Below, in pieces: positions 34,389 through 44,013 of a DNA stretch of 64,000 nucleotides. The notes beneath the pieces were generated by a model. That model did not search any database. It was given only the letters and a program-made list of their open reading frames with translations, and was not told the origin of the DNA. The DNA comes from Dickeya chrysanthemi NCPPB 402 (GTDB lineage: Bacteria; Pseudomonadota; Gammaproteobacteria; Enterobacterales; Enterobacteriaceae): positions 3,288,056 through 3,352,055 of the forward strand of contig NZ_CM001974.1 in NCBI RefSeq assembly GCF_000406105.1. The letters are read 5' to 3'. The translations under genes and the position numbers were made by a program. The number at the start of each line of letters is the position of its first letter. Position 1 is the stretch's first letter.

Positions 34389-34817
34389 ATGAGTAGCTGG
34401 TTACTTTACGCCTTGCTGTCGGCGTTATGCGCCGCGCTGGTGGCGCTGTTTGGTAAAATCGGTCTGCAACAGCTGGACGCCAACACCGCCACTGCCGTTC
34501 GTGCCGTGATTATGGCGCTGTTTCTGGTCAGCGTCGTGGTAGTACAAGGCAAATCATCGCTGTTCGGTGCCGTGCTTGCCAACCATAAAGCGATGGTGTT
34601 TATCGTACTGAGCGGTGTGGCGGGGGCACTGTCCTGGCTGTTTTATTTTATGGCGCTGAAAAACGGCAGCGTCGCGCAGGTGGCGCCCATCGACAAACTT
34701 AGCGTGGTGTTTGCCGTTATTCTGGCGGCGCTGCTACTGGGTGAAAAGGTGTCGCTGCTGGCAGGGGTTGGCGTCGCGCTGATTTCCGCCGGCGCGTTGC
34801 TGGTGGCGCTGGGGTAG
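34389..34817 (+). CDS. Half-size EamA (DMT superfamily) membrane protein
   Basis: A 142-residue, very hydrophobic protein with about five transmembrane segments and one EamA repeat (SSWLLYALLSALCAALVALFGKIGL; APIDKLSVVFAVILAALLLGEKV). Classical DMT exporters have two such repeats, so this would be a dimeric half-transporter of the small BAT-like type. Substrate unknown. It sits between kdpE and pgm, where E. coli has no equivalent gene. Confidence 0.82.
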   Translation: MSSWLLYALLSALCAALVALFGKIGLQQLDANTATAVRAVIMALFLVSVVVVQGKSSLFGAVLANHKAMVFIVLSGVAGALSWLFYFMALKNGSVAQVAPIDKLSVVFAVILAALLLGEKVSLLAGVGVALISAGALLVALG

Positions 34818-34829
34818 GCGATGGGCAGT

Positions 34830-34855
34830 AAAAAAGGCGCTGTTTGCACAGCGCC
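34830..34855 (-). terminator. Terminator of pgm
   Basis: An 8-bp stem (34836-34843 with 34848-34855) followed on the minus strand by six T. It may also slow transcription from the EamA gene on the plus strand. Confidence 0.85.
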
Positions 34856-34876
34856 CTGATTAAAGCTGATGAATCA

Positions 34877-36520
34877 TTACTTCGCGTTGCTCAGCACTGC
34901 GCTGACGATCTCAACCGCTTCTTTCTCGATTTTTTCGCGATGCTCAGCGCCCAGGAAGCTCTCGCAGTAAATCTTGTAGGCTTCTTCGGTACCAGACGGA
35001 CGCGCGGCAAACCAGCCGTTGTCGGTCATCACTTTCAGGCCGCCAATCGACGCCCCGTTACCGGGCGCCGCCGTCAGACGAGCGGTGATCGGATCACCCG
35101 CCAGCGTGTTGGCCGACACCATTTCCGGCGACAGCTTGGACAATGCGGCTTTCTGCGCATGGGTCGCCGATGCTTGCAAACGGTTGTAACTCGGCGCGCC
35201 AAAACGGGTGGCCAGCGCATCATAGTGCTGCTGCGGGTTTTTGCCGGTTACGGCGGTGATTTCCGCGGCCAACAGGCACAGAATGATGCCGTCTTTATCC
35301 GTCGACCAGGGTTTGCCGTCAAAACGCAGGAACGACGCGCCGGCGCTCTCTTCGCCGCCGAAGCCCAACGTCCCGTCGAACAGGCCGTCGACAAACCATT
35401 TGAACCCCACCGGCACTTCTACCAGCTTGCGGCCAAGATCCGCCACTACGCGATCGATCATCGCGCTGGAGACCAGCGTTTTACCCACCGCGACCGATTC
35501 GCTCCATTGCGGGCGGTGGCGGAACAGGTAGTTGATGGCGACCGCCAGATAGTGGTTCGGATTCATCAACCCAGCCGGCGTCACGATGCCGTGGCGGTCA
35601 TAATCCGGGTCATTGGCGAAGGCCAGATCGAACTTGTCACGCAGCGCCAGCAGGCCCGCCATCGCCGATACCGACGAACAGTCCATACGGATCACACCAT
35701 CGTGGTCCAGCGTCATGAAACGGAATGTCTGATCGACCGCGTCGTTGACCAGCGTCAGGTCCAGTTGATAGCGCTCGGCAATACGCTGCCAGTAAGCAAT
35801 GCCGGAACCACCGAGCGGATCCACGCCAAGCTTCAGACCGGCACGCTGGATCGCCACCATGTCCACCACATCGCCCAGCGCCTCGACATACGGCTCAACC
35901 AGATCACGCTCGTGCAGGTGACCACTCTGACGCGCTTTATCCAGCGACTGACGCTTCACCTCACGCAGGTTATCCGCCAGCAGCGCGTTGGCGCGTTTCT
36001 CGATCACGCTGGTGAGGTTAGTGTCTGCCGGGCCGCCGTTGGGCGGATTGTATTTAATACCGCCGTCTTCCGGTGGGTTATGGGACGGCGTAATCACGAT
36101 ACCGTCCGCCAGCGCTCCGCCCTGACGGTTGTGAACCAGAATCGCGTTCGATACCGCCGGCGTGGGGGTAAAACCGTTATCCTGCTGGATAATCACATCA
36201 ACGCCGTTTGCCGTCAGCACTTCCAGCACGGAAATAAACGCCGGCTCGGACAACGCGTGCGTATCTTTCCCTACGTAGCATGGACCAGTGATGCCCTGGC
36301 GGCTACGCTCTTCGGCAATGGCCTGGGCAATCGCCAAAATATGGGCTTCGTTGAAGCTGTGGCGGGCGGCGCTGCCGCGATGGCCGGAAGTACCGAATTT
36401 AACCGACTGGGCCGGATTAGCGACATCCGGGCTCAACACATAATACTGGGACGTCAACTGTGCGACATTAATCAGGTCGCTTTGCCGGGTAGGTTGTCCG
36501 GCTCTCGGGTGATTAGCCAT
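34877..36520 (-). CDS. pgm: Phosphoglucomutase (alpha-D-glucose phosphate-specific)
   Basis: Pgm interconverts glucose-1-P and glucose-6-P, feeding UDP-glucose and glycogen synthesis. The 547 residues hold the phospho-serine loop [15 protein letters not shown], the metal loop [13 protein letters not shown], and [10 protein letters not shown] and [12 protein letters not shown] substrate motifs. It follows seqA by 25 bp, as in E. coli, and is likely co-transcribed with it. Confidence 0.97.
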   Translation of the reverse strand: MANHPRAGQPTRQSDLINVAQLTSQYYVLSPDVANPAQSVKFGTSGHRGSAARHSFNEAHILAIAQAIAEERSRQGITGPCYVGKDTHALSEPAFISVLEVLTANGVDVIIQQDNGFTPTPAVSNAILVHNRQGGALADGIVITPSHNPPEDGGIKYNPPNGGPADTNLTSVIEKRANALLADNLREVKRQSLDKARQSGHLHERDLVEPYVEALGDVVDMVAIQRAGLKLGVDPLGGSGIAYWQRIAERYQLDLTLVNDAVDQTFRFMTLDHDGVIRMDCSSVSAMAGLLALRDKFDLAFANDPDYDRHGIVTPAGLMNPNHYLAVAINYLFRHRPQWSESVAVGKTLVSSAMIDRVVADLGRKLVEVPVGFKWFVDGLFDGTLGFGGEESAGASFLRFDGKPWSTDKDGIILCLLAAEITAVTGKNPQQHYDALATRFGAPSYNRLQASATHAQKAALSKLSPEMVSANTLAGDPITARLTAAPGNGASIGGLKVMTDNGWFAARPSGTEEAYKIYCESFLGAEHREKIEKEAVEIVSAVLSNAK

Positions 36521-36545
36521 TGGCGTTTCTTCCTGACGCAGTGAT

Positions 36546-37085
36546 TTAAATGGTGCCGCAAACTTTCTCAGTCAGTTCCGGCGGGAACTGCATCGCCAGC
36601 ATGATGTACTCGACCATGCTGCGTTTGCGACCGGTATTGGTATTGGTGATAACCCAGTAAGGCGTGCCTTCAATGTGCCGGGGTTTGGTCTGCGCGCCGT
36701 GCAACAGCAGCGTCTGCTCGTCGGCGGCAAAATAGACGCGGGTACGGCCATGCAACGATTCGGTAGCGGCGGCAAACGCTTGCGGCGATAAACGATGCAG
36801 GGTAGACAGTACCATCAGAAAACGATTGACCGCTCTGTTCTGCTCGGCATACTCATCCGACAGCAGTAACTCACGCACGGTTCTTACCCGGTCGCGCAGC
36901 GGTTGCACAGCAACAGGCTGGACACTTGTCGACGCCGCCGCCGATGGGGCCGTCGCCACCGACGCGGGCTGCGCGCTGCTGAATTTCAACATGCGCCGTA
37001 AAATATCCGATGCACTCTCGCCGATATGCTGAGTGTGGCTGGCGATATAACGGTAAAGCTCGTCGTCGACATCAATAGTTTTCAT
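36546..37085 (-). CDS. seqA: Replication initiation negative regulator SeqA
   Basis: SeqA binds hemimethylated GATC sites and sequesters oriC after initiation. The ATG at 37083-37085 ([33 protein letters not shown]) gives 179 residues, close to E. coli's 181; the upstream ATG adds 11 unconserved residues. The N-terminal ribbon-helix oligomerisation domain, a poorly conserved Ala/Pro-rich linker (about 40-65) and the DNA-binding C-terminus ([16 protein letters not shown]) are visible. Confidence 0.96.
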   Translation of the reverse strand: MKTIDVDDELYRYIASHTQHIGESASDILRRMLKFSSAQPASVATAPSAAASTSVQPVAVQPLRDRVRTVRELLLSDEYAEQNRAVNRFLMVLSTLHRLSPQAFAAATESLHGRTRVYFAADEQTLLLHGAQTKPRHIEGTPYWVITNTNTGRKRSMVEYIMLAMQFPPELTEKVCGTI

Positions 37086-37174
37086 CTTTATCCAGTACTG
37101 TTTTATGTCTTTAATCAATCATCAGGAATTATACAGGCTACACGCAACCCGCGAACAGCGGCAGACGGCCCGTG

Positions 37175-37207
37175 ACGGCACATTCAGGATTATCCTGAAT
37201 GTGCCGT
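37175..37207. repeat. Perfect 15-bp inverted repeat in the seqA-ybfF gap
   Basis: ACGGCACATTCAGGA (37175-37189) and its exact reverse complement (37193-37207) are separated by TTA. It lies in the divergent region between seqA and ybfF, so it cannot be a simple terminator for either, and no T-run follows. Role unknown: an operator, a cruciform or a small repeat are possible. Confidence 0.85.
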
Positions 37208-37339
37208 ACAAATCCCATACATGAGCGTGGTTTACTTCCCTGCCCTCGTTGACGCCGTCCGACAGAGTTTAGCCTGTGGCGGAGCACCATGGTAAAGTCA
37301 TGATACCCTAAGCCACTGTCTCTCTGAATGAACTTCACC

Positions 37340-38161
37340 ATGAAATTGAATTATCGCTGGCAAAACGCACAACACCCGCAAAACCGATTACCCGTCATTC
37401 TTATTCACGGCCTGTTCGGCAATCTGGACAACCTTGGCGTGCTGGCGCGCGATCTGCAAAAGCATCACGATACCTTGCAGATTGATCTACGCAATCATGG
37501 ATTATCGCCTCGTTCGCCAGAGATGAATTACGCGGCGATGGCGCAGGATGTACGTGAACTGATCGATGAACTGGCGCTGGAGCGGGTGATCCTGATCGGC
37601 CATTCCATGGGAGGAAAGGTGTCGATGGCGCTGACCGAGCAGATCGCCGCACGCATCGACCGTATTGTCGCGATTGATATCGCGCCGGTGGATTATCAGG
37701 TTCGTCGTCACGACAAGGTATTCGCTACCGTTCGCGCCGTGAGCGAGGCCGGTGTGGAACAACGTGCGAAAGCGGCGGAAATCATGCGTGACGACCTGCC
37801 GGGCGAAGAAGGCGTGGTACAGTTTTTGCTGAAATCATTTCAACAGGGCGAGTGGCGTTTCAACGTGCCGGTGCTGTGGGACCAGTACGAGCATATTGTC
37901 GGCTGGAGCGAGGTGCCGGCCTGGTCCGGGCCTATCCTGTTTATCCGCGGCGGCGAGTCGCCTTATCTTGACGACCGCTATCGCGATACGCTGCTACGCC
38001 AGTTTCCCGCCGCCAAAGCGCATGTGGTAAGCGGCGCCGGGCACTGGGTCCATGCGGAAAAACCGGAAGCGGTGATGCGCGCCATTCATCGTTTTCTGAA
38101 TGCTGACCAGGTATTGCCGACATATCCACGGCCAGGCCCGTCATCTCAAGCTACGGTTTAA
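37340..38161 (+). CDS. ybfF: Alpha/beta hydrolase, acyl-CoA esterase YbfF
   Basis: YbfF is an alpha/beta-hydrolase with thioesterase-like activity. The nucleophile elbow GHSMGGK (catalytic Ser), the HGLFGNLDN oxyanion region and the C-terminal GAGHWVHAEKP His are visible. Starting at MKLNYRW gives 273 residues and aligns with the E. coli start; an ATG 12 bp upstream (37328) is possible. The C-terminal tail (after FLNADQ) is about 17 residues longer than E. coli's. Divergent from seqA. Confidence 0.92.
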   Translation: MKLNYRWQNAQHPQNRLPVILIHGLFGNLDNLGVLARDLQKHHDTLQIDLRNHGLSPRSPEMNYAAMAQDVRELIDELALERVILIGHSMGGKVSMALTEQIAARIDRIVAIDIAPVDYQVRRHDKVFATVRAVSEAGVEQRAKAAEIMRDDLPGEEGVVQFLLKSFQQGEWRFNVPVLWDQYEHIVGWSEVPAWSGPILFIRGGESPYLDDRYRDTLLRQFPAAKAHVVSGAGHWVHAEKPEAVMRAIHRFLNADQVLPTYPRPGPSSQATV

Positions 38162-38375
38162 TTGAGTATTGTCCCCCAGTAAACATTGTCGCCACCGTAA
38201 CGGCTGGGGTATTATGGCCCGCTCAGTATGAGGGACGGCTGTCTGGCCGCTTGCATCGTTAACCACATTTCATCCAAACGCGGCCTGAACGGCTGAACGC
38301 AACGGTTACCCACGGTGTTCGCATTCCGGTAATCCAAGCGGCGATTTGGCCGAATTTCTTGCAGTACCATGAGTT

Positions 38376-38657
38376 ATGGCAAAAGAACAAACGGATCGCA
38401 CCACGCTGGATCTGTTCGCGAACGAGCGTCGCCCGGGTCGCCCGAAAACCAGCCCGCTCTCTCGTGACGAACAATTACGGATCAACAAGCGCAATCAGTT
38501 GCGGCGTGACAAAGTGCGGGGGCTGCGTCGTGTCGAGCTGAAAATCAATAGTGAAGCGGTAGACATTCTGAATGCATTGGCTGAACAGAAAAATATCAGC
38601 CGCAGTGAGCTGATCGAACAAATACTGCTGGCGCAGTTGGCTGAACAAAAAAACTAA
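38376..38657 (+). CDS. ybfE: LexA-regulated-type ribbon-helix-helix protein YbfE
   Basis: A 93-residue basic protein (MAKEQTDRTTLDLFANERRPGRPKTSPLSRDEQLRINKRNQLRRDK) with a C-terminal CopG-like segment (KINSEAVDILNALAEQKNISRSELIEQ) matching E. coli YbfE, which is SOS-induced. No convincing LexA box (CTGT-N8-ACAG) was found in the 214-bp gap upstream, so SOS control is unproven here. In E. coli ybfE precedes fldA; here a chemoreceptor gene lies between. Confidence 0.93.
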   Translation: MAKEQTDRTTLDLFANERRPGRPKTSPLSRDEQLRINKRNQLRRDKVRGLRRVELKINSEAVDILNALAEQKNISRSELIEQILLAQLAEQKN

Positions 38658-38699
38658 ACATGACTGGCGTCGTCCATGACGCCGGTTGTCCTCAATAGC

Positions 38700-40385
38700 T
38701 TAAAACGTTTCCCAGTTATCGTTGCTCTTCTTACCACTACTTGCCGGCAATGCTTTGGCTGCCGGAGCTGATACGGATCTGACCGCTGCCTGACGTTCAC
38801 GTCTTGGCGACAGGCCCGCCATTTGTTCCTCCGTCAGTCGGAATACCGATACCGCCTCGGTCAACACCATCGCCTGCTCTTCCAGCGAGCGGGTAGCTGC
38901 AGAAGCTTCCTGCACCAGCGCGGCGTTTTGCTGAGTGACGCCGTCCATTTCCGTAATCGCCTGCCCCGCCTGAGCGATTCCTTTACTTTGCTCATCCGAT
39001 GCCGTCGCAATTTCCGACATGATATCAGTGACGTTCGTCACGGCCTTAACGATCTCGCTCATGGTGCTGCCTGCATCGGCCACCAGCGCAGAGCCGTTAT
39101 CCACGCAACGCACCGACTCGGCAATCAGGTTTTCGATCTCTTTAGCCGCTTGCGCACTACGCTGCGCCAGACTTCTTACTTCACCGGCTACGACGGCGAA
39201 CCCGCGCCCTTGCTCACCGGCCCGAGCGGCTTCAACCGCTGCGTTCAGCGCCAGAATATTGGTCTGGAAAGCAATACCATTAATTACACTGGTAATCTCG
39301 GCAATTTTCTTCGAACTGCCGGAGATTTCCGCCATGGTTTTCACCACATTGTTCACCAGTTCTCCACCTTTACTGGCGGTAGTAGAAGCCTGGCGAGCCA
39401 ATTGACTGGCATGGCTGGCGTTTTCTGCGTTCTGTTTCACCGTCGAGGTCAGCTGTTCCATACTGGCGGCGCTTTCTTCCAGCGCAGCGGCCTGCGACTC
39501 CGTACGGGCTGCAAGGTCGTTGTTGCCGGAGGCAATTTCCGATACCCCCTGATAGATAGAATCGGCACTGGTACGGATCGTACTGACGGTATTCGCAAGA
39601 CTGGTTTGCATATCACGCAGCAACGGGAACAGCTTGCCCACGCAGTTGTTGCCGAAATCCAGAATCGGTTTTCCCAGATGACCGGAAGCAATAACCAGGA
39701 AATGATCCCGCAGCTCGTTGAGCGGGCGCACCAGATAAGCCACCAGATAGCGATCAGTCAGGAACAACATCAACAAACCGGCGATAAGCCCCGCCAGCAA
39801 AATGTTTTGCCCAACGCCGGTGATGGTTTCCAGTCGTTCGCCAGCATCGACGAACATCGTTGATCCCGCCTTGTTGAAGTTAGTGAAAGAGACGTTGAAC
39901 TGCCGGCTAAAGGCGGGCACGACGTCTTTGGCATATTTGTCATACTCATCAAATTTTTTATCCACCGCACGCTGGAACATGGGTTCAACCCCTTGAGTAA
40001 TCAGGTTGCTCCAGTCGCGTGTCACTGCTTCGACCAATTCGGGCGACATGCCGGCATGATCAATCTTCCTGAAGGCTTCCAGGTTGGATTTCAGTAAATC
40101 CAGCGCGGCTTGTGATGATTTTTGCTGTTCGTCCGCTTTCTGGTTATCACCGCTCTGCCGATAGTCAATCGCACGAGCCAGTCGGGTCACCATGCGGAAA
40201 TACTGGTCGTTGCCGGTATTGACTAAATTCATATTGTTAACCAGCAACGCACTGGTTTTAGACGTCTCATTCATGGTTTTGAACGAGTACATGGTGTAAA
40301 CCGAAACCGCAATCCATAACGCACAGAAAATGCCAAGTACCCACAGCATCGCTGTGCGAATGGCAATATTTTTTAGGAATTGCAT
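38700..40385 (-). CDS. Methyl-accepting chemotaxis protein
   Basis: A 561-residue transmembrane chemoreceptor. TM1 is at about 9-32, a periplasmic four-helix-bundle ligand domain at about 33-185, TM2 at about 186-207, a HAMP domain follows, and the signalling tip contains [37 protein letters not shown]. It ends in NWETF, the CheR/CheB-tethering pentapeptide found in Tsr and Tar, so it is a high-abundance-type receptor. I chose the ATG at 40383-40385 because GGAG precedes it; an ATG 12 bp upstream lacks this. Ligand unknown. It is absent from this position in E. coli. Confidence 0.95.
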   Translation of the reverse strand: MQFLKNIAIRTAMLWVLGIFCALWIAVSVYTMYSFKTMNETSKTSALLVNNMNLVNTGNDQYFRMVTRLARAIDYRQSGDNQKADEQQKSSQAALDLLKSNLEAFRKIDHAGMSPELVEAVTRDWSNLITQGVEPMFQRAVDKKFDEYDKYAKDVVPAFSRQFNVSFTNFNKAGSTMFVDAGERLETITGVGQNILLAGLIAGLLMLFLTDRYLVAYLVRPLNELRDHFLVIASGHLGKPILDFGNNCVGKLFPLLRDMQTSLANTVSTIRTSADSIYQGVSEIASGNNDLAARTESQAAALEESAASMEQLTSTVKQNAENASHASQLARQASTTASKGGELVNNVVKTMAEISGSSKKIAEITSVINGIAFQTNILALNAAVEAARAGEQGRGFAVVAGEVRSLAQRSAQAAKEIENLIAESVRCVDNGSALVADAGSTMSEIVKAVTNVTDIMSEIATASDEQSKGIAQAGQAITEMDGVTQQNAALVQEASAATRSLEEQAMVLTEAVSVFRLTEEQMAGLSPRRERQAAVRSVSAPAAKALPASSGKKSNDNWETF

Positions 40386-40511
40386 AATTGACTCCATAAA
40401 TGGGCTATTGATCGAGGAGGTAAGGTTTGTTTTGATTTATGCGATGAGAAAATCTCTCGTTTTGTAAGAAACATTGCTGCACATTTACATTCAATAAAGC
40501 ACCATGTTCTG

Positions 40512-40538
40512 TCATCGTCAAAACCACAGGAATATTTA
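40512..40538 (-). promoter_or_regulatory. Sigma-28 (FliA)-like promoter of the chemoreceptor gene
   Basis: On the minus strand, TAAA-N15-GACGATGA fits the FliA consensus TAAA-N15-GCCGATAA with exact spacing and 6 of 8 -10 bases. The predicted leader is about 120 nt. This would place the receptor in the flagellar class 3 regulon. Confidence 0.5.
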
Positions 40539-40801
40539 GTTTTTTCTGTTGTTTAAAAGCTAATAAAAATTAGGTAATTAACGGATTACCCATATTTTCA
40601 GTTATCTGTGCGAAGATCGTATTTTAAAAAATTAAAAAATCATTAAGGCGATGATCAAAAAATAACCAGTTAATCGTTTCGATACCATTTCCACCCCCGG
40701 CGACAGATACACGTTTATCCATCAGACAGTGTCTGTTATCATTAGCGGATCGTGGGTGACGCAAGCACCATACCCTTAAGAATCAAGAGGTTATTTTATC
40801 T
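40539..40801 (+). promoter_or_regulatory. fldA upstream region
   Basis: AT-rich DNA upstream of fldA, with AAGAGG about 10 bp before the ATG. E. coli fldA is activated by SoxS; a SoxS box could not be assigned by eye. No gene seen. Confidence 0.4.
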
Positions 40802-41329
40802 ATGGCTCTCATAGGCATTTTTTTTGGCAGTGACACCGGCAATACCGAAAACATTGCCAAAACTATCCAGCAGCAACTGGGCAGCGACGTCGCCGAACTG
40901 CACGACATTGCCAAAAGCAGCAAAGAGGATCTTGAGCGTTTTGACATCCTGTTGCTGGGTATTCCGACCTGGTATTACGGTGAAGCGCAATGTGACTGGG
41001 ACGATTTCTTCCCGACACTGGAAGAGATTGACTTTGCCGGTAAGCTGGTTGCGCTCTTCGGTTGCGGCGATCAGGAAGATTATGCCGAGTACTTCTGCGA
41101 CGCCATGGGTACGATCCGCGATATCATCGAACCCCGCGGGGCGACCATTGTGGGTCACTGGCCGACTGAAGGCTACTACTTCGAAGCCTCAAAAGGTCTG
41201 GCGGACGACACCCACTTTATCGGCCTGGCCATTGATGAAGATCGCCAGCCTGAACTCACCAGCGAGCGAGTATCCAACTGGGTCAAGCAGATCAGCGAAG
41301 AGCTGAATCTGAAAGCATTACTGGCCTGA
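40802..41329 (+). CDS. fldA: Flavodoxin FldA
   Basis: FldA is the essential flavodoxin-1 that donates electrons to IspG/IspH, BioB, MetH and pyruvate formate-lyase activation. The FMN phosphate loop [15 protein letters not shown] and the isoalloxazine loops [15 protein letters not shown] and [15 protein letters not shown] are all present. 175 residues, one fewer than E. coli. Confidence 0.98.
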   Translation: MALIGIFFGSDTGNTENIAKTIQQQLGSDVAELHDIAKSSKEDLERFDILLLGIPTWYYGEAQCDWDDFFPTLEEIDFAGKLVALFGCGDQEDYAEYFCDAMGTIRDIIEPRGATIVGHWPTEGYYFEASKGLADDTHFIGLAIDEDRQPELTSERVSNWVKQISEELNLKALLA

Positions 41330-41338
41330 TTCACCTGT

Positions 41339-41413
41339 GGCTCTGATGCAATGCACTCAGAGCCTATCTATACAGATAGGTAAAACCTATCACAATCAGT
41401 GATACATTTTTTT
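41339..41413 (+). terminator. Overlapping hairpins ending in a T7 tract after fldA
   Basis: First, an 8-bp hairpin (41339-41346 with 41357-41364). Then three overlapping stems: A (41363-41369) with B (41374-41380); B plus one base (41375-41381) with C (41385-41391); and C (41388-41393) with D (41399-41404), followed by T7 at 41107+300 (41407-41413). The C:D stem plus T-tract is a terminator for fldA; A:B and B:C exclude one another, an arrangement like an attenuator. Confidence 0.6.
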
Positions 41414-41524
41414 AACTTTTCACGCCGACAAGGTACAATGTCCATCCGGCTAGCCAGATTATGTTTAATGATAAATCCTGGCATACGATTTGTTTCTCAT
41501 AGATAACCAGCCTGAATACAGCAA

Positions 41525-41543
41525 GTTAACGAGAATCATATTG
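41525..41543. promoter_or_regulatory. Fur-box-like site upstream of fur
   Basis: GTTAACGAGAATCATATTG matches about 13 of 19 positions of the Fur consensus GATAATGATAATCATTATC. It lies about 130 bp before fur and about 50 bp before uof, compatible with autoregulation. Eye-scored only. Confidence 0.4.
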
Positions 41544-41594
41544 TAAAAGTTCCGTGGTTTTCATTTCGATGGCGCGGTTCTATAATTGAGACAC

Positions 41595-41678
41595 GTGACC
41601 TTTTTTACGCCGCCCGATGATACTAGGCTAGTAACTTCCCAGATAAAGCAAGTAACAGGACTAAATCCGCATGACTGA
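41595..41678 (+). CDS. uof: Upstream-of-fur leader peptide Uof
   Basis: In E. coli uof is a short ORF overlapping the start of fur; its translation is coupled to fur and RyhB represses it. Here a 27-residue frame, (M)TFFTPPDDTRLVTSQIKQ..., begins at GTG 41595 and ends at TGA 41676-41678, 8 nt inside fur. A TTG nine bases further upstream is an alternative start. The position, overlap and length fit uof closely. Function is inferred from the E. coli system. Confidence 0.72.
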   Translation: MTFFTPPDDTRLVTSQIKQVTGLNPHD

Positions 41679-42117
41679 CAACAACACCGCATTAAAGAAG
41701 GCAGGCCTGAAAGTCACACTTCCTCGACTGAAAATTCTGGAAGTCCTTCAGGATCCTCAATGCCACCACGTCAGCGCGGAAGACTTATACAAAAAGCTGA
41801 TTGATATGGGCGAAGAGATTGGCCTGGCCACCGTTTACCGCGTGCTCAACCAGTTTGACGATGCAGGTATCGTCACCCGCCACAATTTTGAAGGCGGTAA
41901 ATCTGTTTTCGAACTGACACAGCAACACCATCATGATCATTTGATCTGTCTGGATTGCGGTCGGGTGATTGAATTCAGCGATGAGTCTATCGAAGCGCGC
42001 CAGCGTGAGATTTCAGAAAAACACGGCATCAAGCTGACTAACCACAGCCTGTATCTGTACGGCCATTGCAGTAGCGGCGACTGCCGTGAAGACGACAACG
42101 CACACGACGAACGTTAA
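41671..42117 (+). CDS. fur: Ferric uptake regulator Fur
   Basis: Fur represses iron uptake genes when bound to Fe2+. The 148-residue protein has an N-terminal winged helix (TLPRLKILEVLQ... LATVYRVLNQFDDAGIV), the metal site QQHHHDHLICLDCGRVIEF with its Cys pair, and a C-terminal Cys/His tail (YGHCSSGDCREDDNAHDE). It follows uof with an 8-nt overlap. chiPQ, which follows fur in E. coli, is absent. Confidence 0.98.
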   Translation: MTDNNTALKKAGLKVTLPRLKILEVLQDPQCHHVSAEDLYKKLIDMGEEIGLATVYRVLNQFDDAGIVTRHNFEGGKSVFELTQQHHHDHLICLDCGRVIEFSDESIEARQREISEKHGIKLTNHSLYLYGHCSSGDCREDDNAHDER

Positions 42118-42133
42118 ACACGTCGATTGAGCA

Positions 42134-42165
42134 AAAAATAAAACCGCCGCGGCGGTTTTATTTTT
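42134..42165. terminator. Bidirectional terminator between fur and glnS
   Basis: A fully self-complementary 32-bp sequence centred on CCGCCGCGGCGG with A/T-rich arms; T-rich tails on both strands serve the convergent fur and glnS transcripts. Confidence 0.93.
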
Positions 42166-42190
42166 ATCTCACATCCTGACCGGACAGCGA

Positions 42191-43849
42191 TTAGCCTGCC
42201 CAGCTGTCGCGTAATCCCACCGTCCGGTTAAATACCAGATTGTCGGCGCTGGAATAAACGCGATCGGCGCAAAAATAACCTTCACGCTCAAACTGATACG
42301 CTTTCTCGACCTCGGCATTGGCCAGACTGGCTTCCACAACCCCTTGCACAACCTGCAATGAGTCAGGATTAATGGTAGCGAGAAAATCATCCGCCGCCCC
42401 CGGGTTCGCGACGCTAAACAGGCGGTCATACAAACGGAACTGAGCCGGCAACGCATGCGCAGCCGATACCCAGTGAATCACCCCTTTAACTTTACGGCCG
42501 TCAGCCGGATCCTTACTCAGGGTATCCGTATCACAGCTACAGTAAATCGTGGTAATCACGCCTTGATCATCTTTATCAATGCGTTCAGCTTTAATGACAT
42601 AAGCATTGCGCAAGCGCACTTCTTTACCCAGTACTAAACGTTTGTACTGCTTGTTGGCTTCTTCGCGGAAATCTGCGCGGTCGATATAAACCTCACGGCT
42701 GAATGCTACCTGCCGCGTTCCCATTTCCGGCTTATTGGGATGATTAGGCATGCTGAGCCATTCTTCATGACTTTCCGGCAGGTTTTCGATCACCACTTTC
42801 ACCGGGTTCAATACGGCCATTGCACGCGGGGCATTTTCGTTCAGGTCATCACGAATACATGACTCCAGCGCCGCCATTTCTACCGTGTTGTCCTGCTTGG
42901 TGACGCCAATACGGCGACAGAATTCGCGGATAGAGGCCGCCGTGTAGCCACGACGACGTAAACCGGAGATGGTCGGCATACGCGGGTCATTCCACCCTTC
43001 GACGATCTTCTCATTCACCAATTGGTTCAGTTTCCGCTTGGACATCACCGCGTATTCCAGATTCAGGCGGGAGAACTCATACTGACGCGGATGAGCGGGA
43101 ATGGTAATGTTGTCCAGCACCCAGTCATATAACCGGCGGTTATCCTGAAACTCCAGCGTACACAGCGAGTGTGTAATACCTTCCAGCGCATCGGAAATAC
43201 AGTGAGTAAAGTCATACATCGGGTAGATGCACCATTTGTTGCCGGTCTGATGATGCTCGGCAAATTTGATGCGATACAACACCGGGTCGCGCATGACGAT
43301 AAATGGCGATGCCATATCGATTTTAGCGCGTAAACACGCGGCACCCTCGGCAAAACCGCCATTGCGCATTTTCTCAAACAGCGCCAGATTCTCTTCGACG
43401 CTGCGATCGCGGTACGGGCTATTTTTGCCCGGCGAGGTCAGCGTACCGCGATATTCGCGGATCTGATCCGGCGTCAGCTCATCGACATAGGCCAGCCCTT
43501 TATTGATCAGTTCAACGGCATACATGTGCAACTGATCAAAATAATCCGACGAATAGCGAACATTGCCGCTCCAGGAAAAACCCAGCCACTGAACGTCATG
43601 TTTGATGGATTCAACGTACTCGATGTCTTCTTTTACCGGGTTGGTATCATCAAAGCGCAGGTTGCACTTACCGTTGTAATCCTCAGCGATACCGAAGTTC
43701 AGGCAGATAGATTTAGCGTGACCGATATGAAGATAACCATTCGGTTCTGGTGGAAAACGCGTCTGGATGTTGTCGTGTTTACCGGTAGCCAGATCTTCAT
43801 CAATGATCTGACGAATAAAGTTGGTTGGGCGGGCTTCAGCCTCACTCAT
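42191..43849 (-). CDS. glnS: Glutaminyl-tRNA synthetase
   Basis: GlnS charges tRNA-Gln. The class I motifs are [12 protein letters not shown] (HIGH) and VMSKRKL (KMSKS-like). The start at [20 protein letters not shown] gives 552 residues (E. coli 554); the open frame extends 50 codons further upstream but that part is not conserved. Three tRNA-Gln genes that supply its substrate lie 7.4 kb away at 51460-51845. Confidence 0.97.
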   Translation of the reverse strand: MSEAEARPTNFIRQIIDEDLATGKHDNIQTRFPPEPNGYLHIGHAKSICLNFGIAEDYNGKCNLRFDDTNPVKEDIEYVESIKHDVQWLGFSWSGNVRYSSDYFDQLHMYAVELINKGLAYVDELTPDQIREYRGTLTSPGKNSPYRDRSVEENLALFEKMRNGGFAEGAACLRAKIDMASPFIVMRDPVLYRIKFAEHHQTGNKWCIYPMYDFTHCISDALEGITHSLCTLEFQDNRRLYDWVLDNITIPAHPRQYEFSRLNLEYAVMSKRKLNQLVNEKIVEGWNDPRMPTISGLRRRGYTAASIREFCRRIGVTKQDNTVEMAALESCIRDDLNENAPRAMAVLNPVKVVIENLPESHEEWLSMPNHPNKPEMGTRQVAFSREVYIDRADFREEANKQYKRLVLGKEVRLRNAYVIKAERIDKDDQGVITTIYCSCDTDTLSKDPADGRKVKGVIHWVSAAHALPAQFRLYDRLFSVANPGAADDFLATINPDSLQVVQGVVEASLANAEVEKAYQFEREGYFCADRVYSSADNLVFNRTVGLRDSWAG

Positions 43850-43945
43850 GCTTGGTTCCTCAAATGCGAAAAAACAACCCATAACCGCTAATGATCCAAC
43901 AAGCCACGCCGGGAAACAACCGTTTGTTTCATGAAAGTTCAAGAT

Positions 43946-43980
43946 AAAAAAACGGAGCGTACGTCTTGCGCACGCTCCGT
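43946..43980 (-). terminator. Terminator of nagE
   Basis: A 9-bp stem (43952-43960 with 43972-43980) followed on the minus strand by seven T (43946-43952). Confidence 0.92.
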
Positions 43981-44013
43981 TTGTCGATATTGACGGCAAT
44001 CACGCCGGCCGAC

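Noticed and set aside
34844..36544. A 566-codon plus-strand frame opposite pgm
   Set aside because: It mirrors the high-confidence pgm gene, is rich in Arg/His/Gln as antisense frames of GC-rich genes are, and matches no family.
38162..38375. A LexA box before ybfE
   Set aside because: The closest candidate, CTGTCTGGCCGC, lacks the second ACAG half; no CTGT-N8-ACAG was found.
42191..43999. Start of glnS 50 codons upstream
   Set aside because: The extra N-terminus overlaps the nagE terminator hairpin and is not conserved; [11 protein letters not shown] is the GlnS start.
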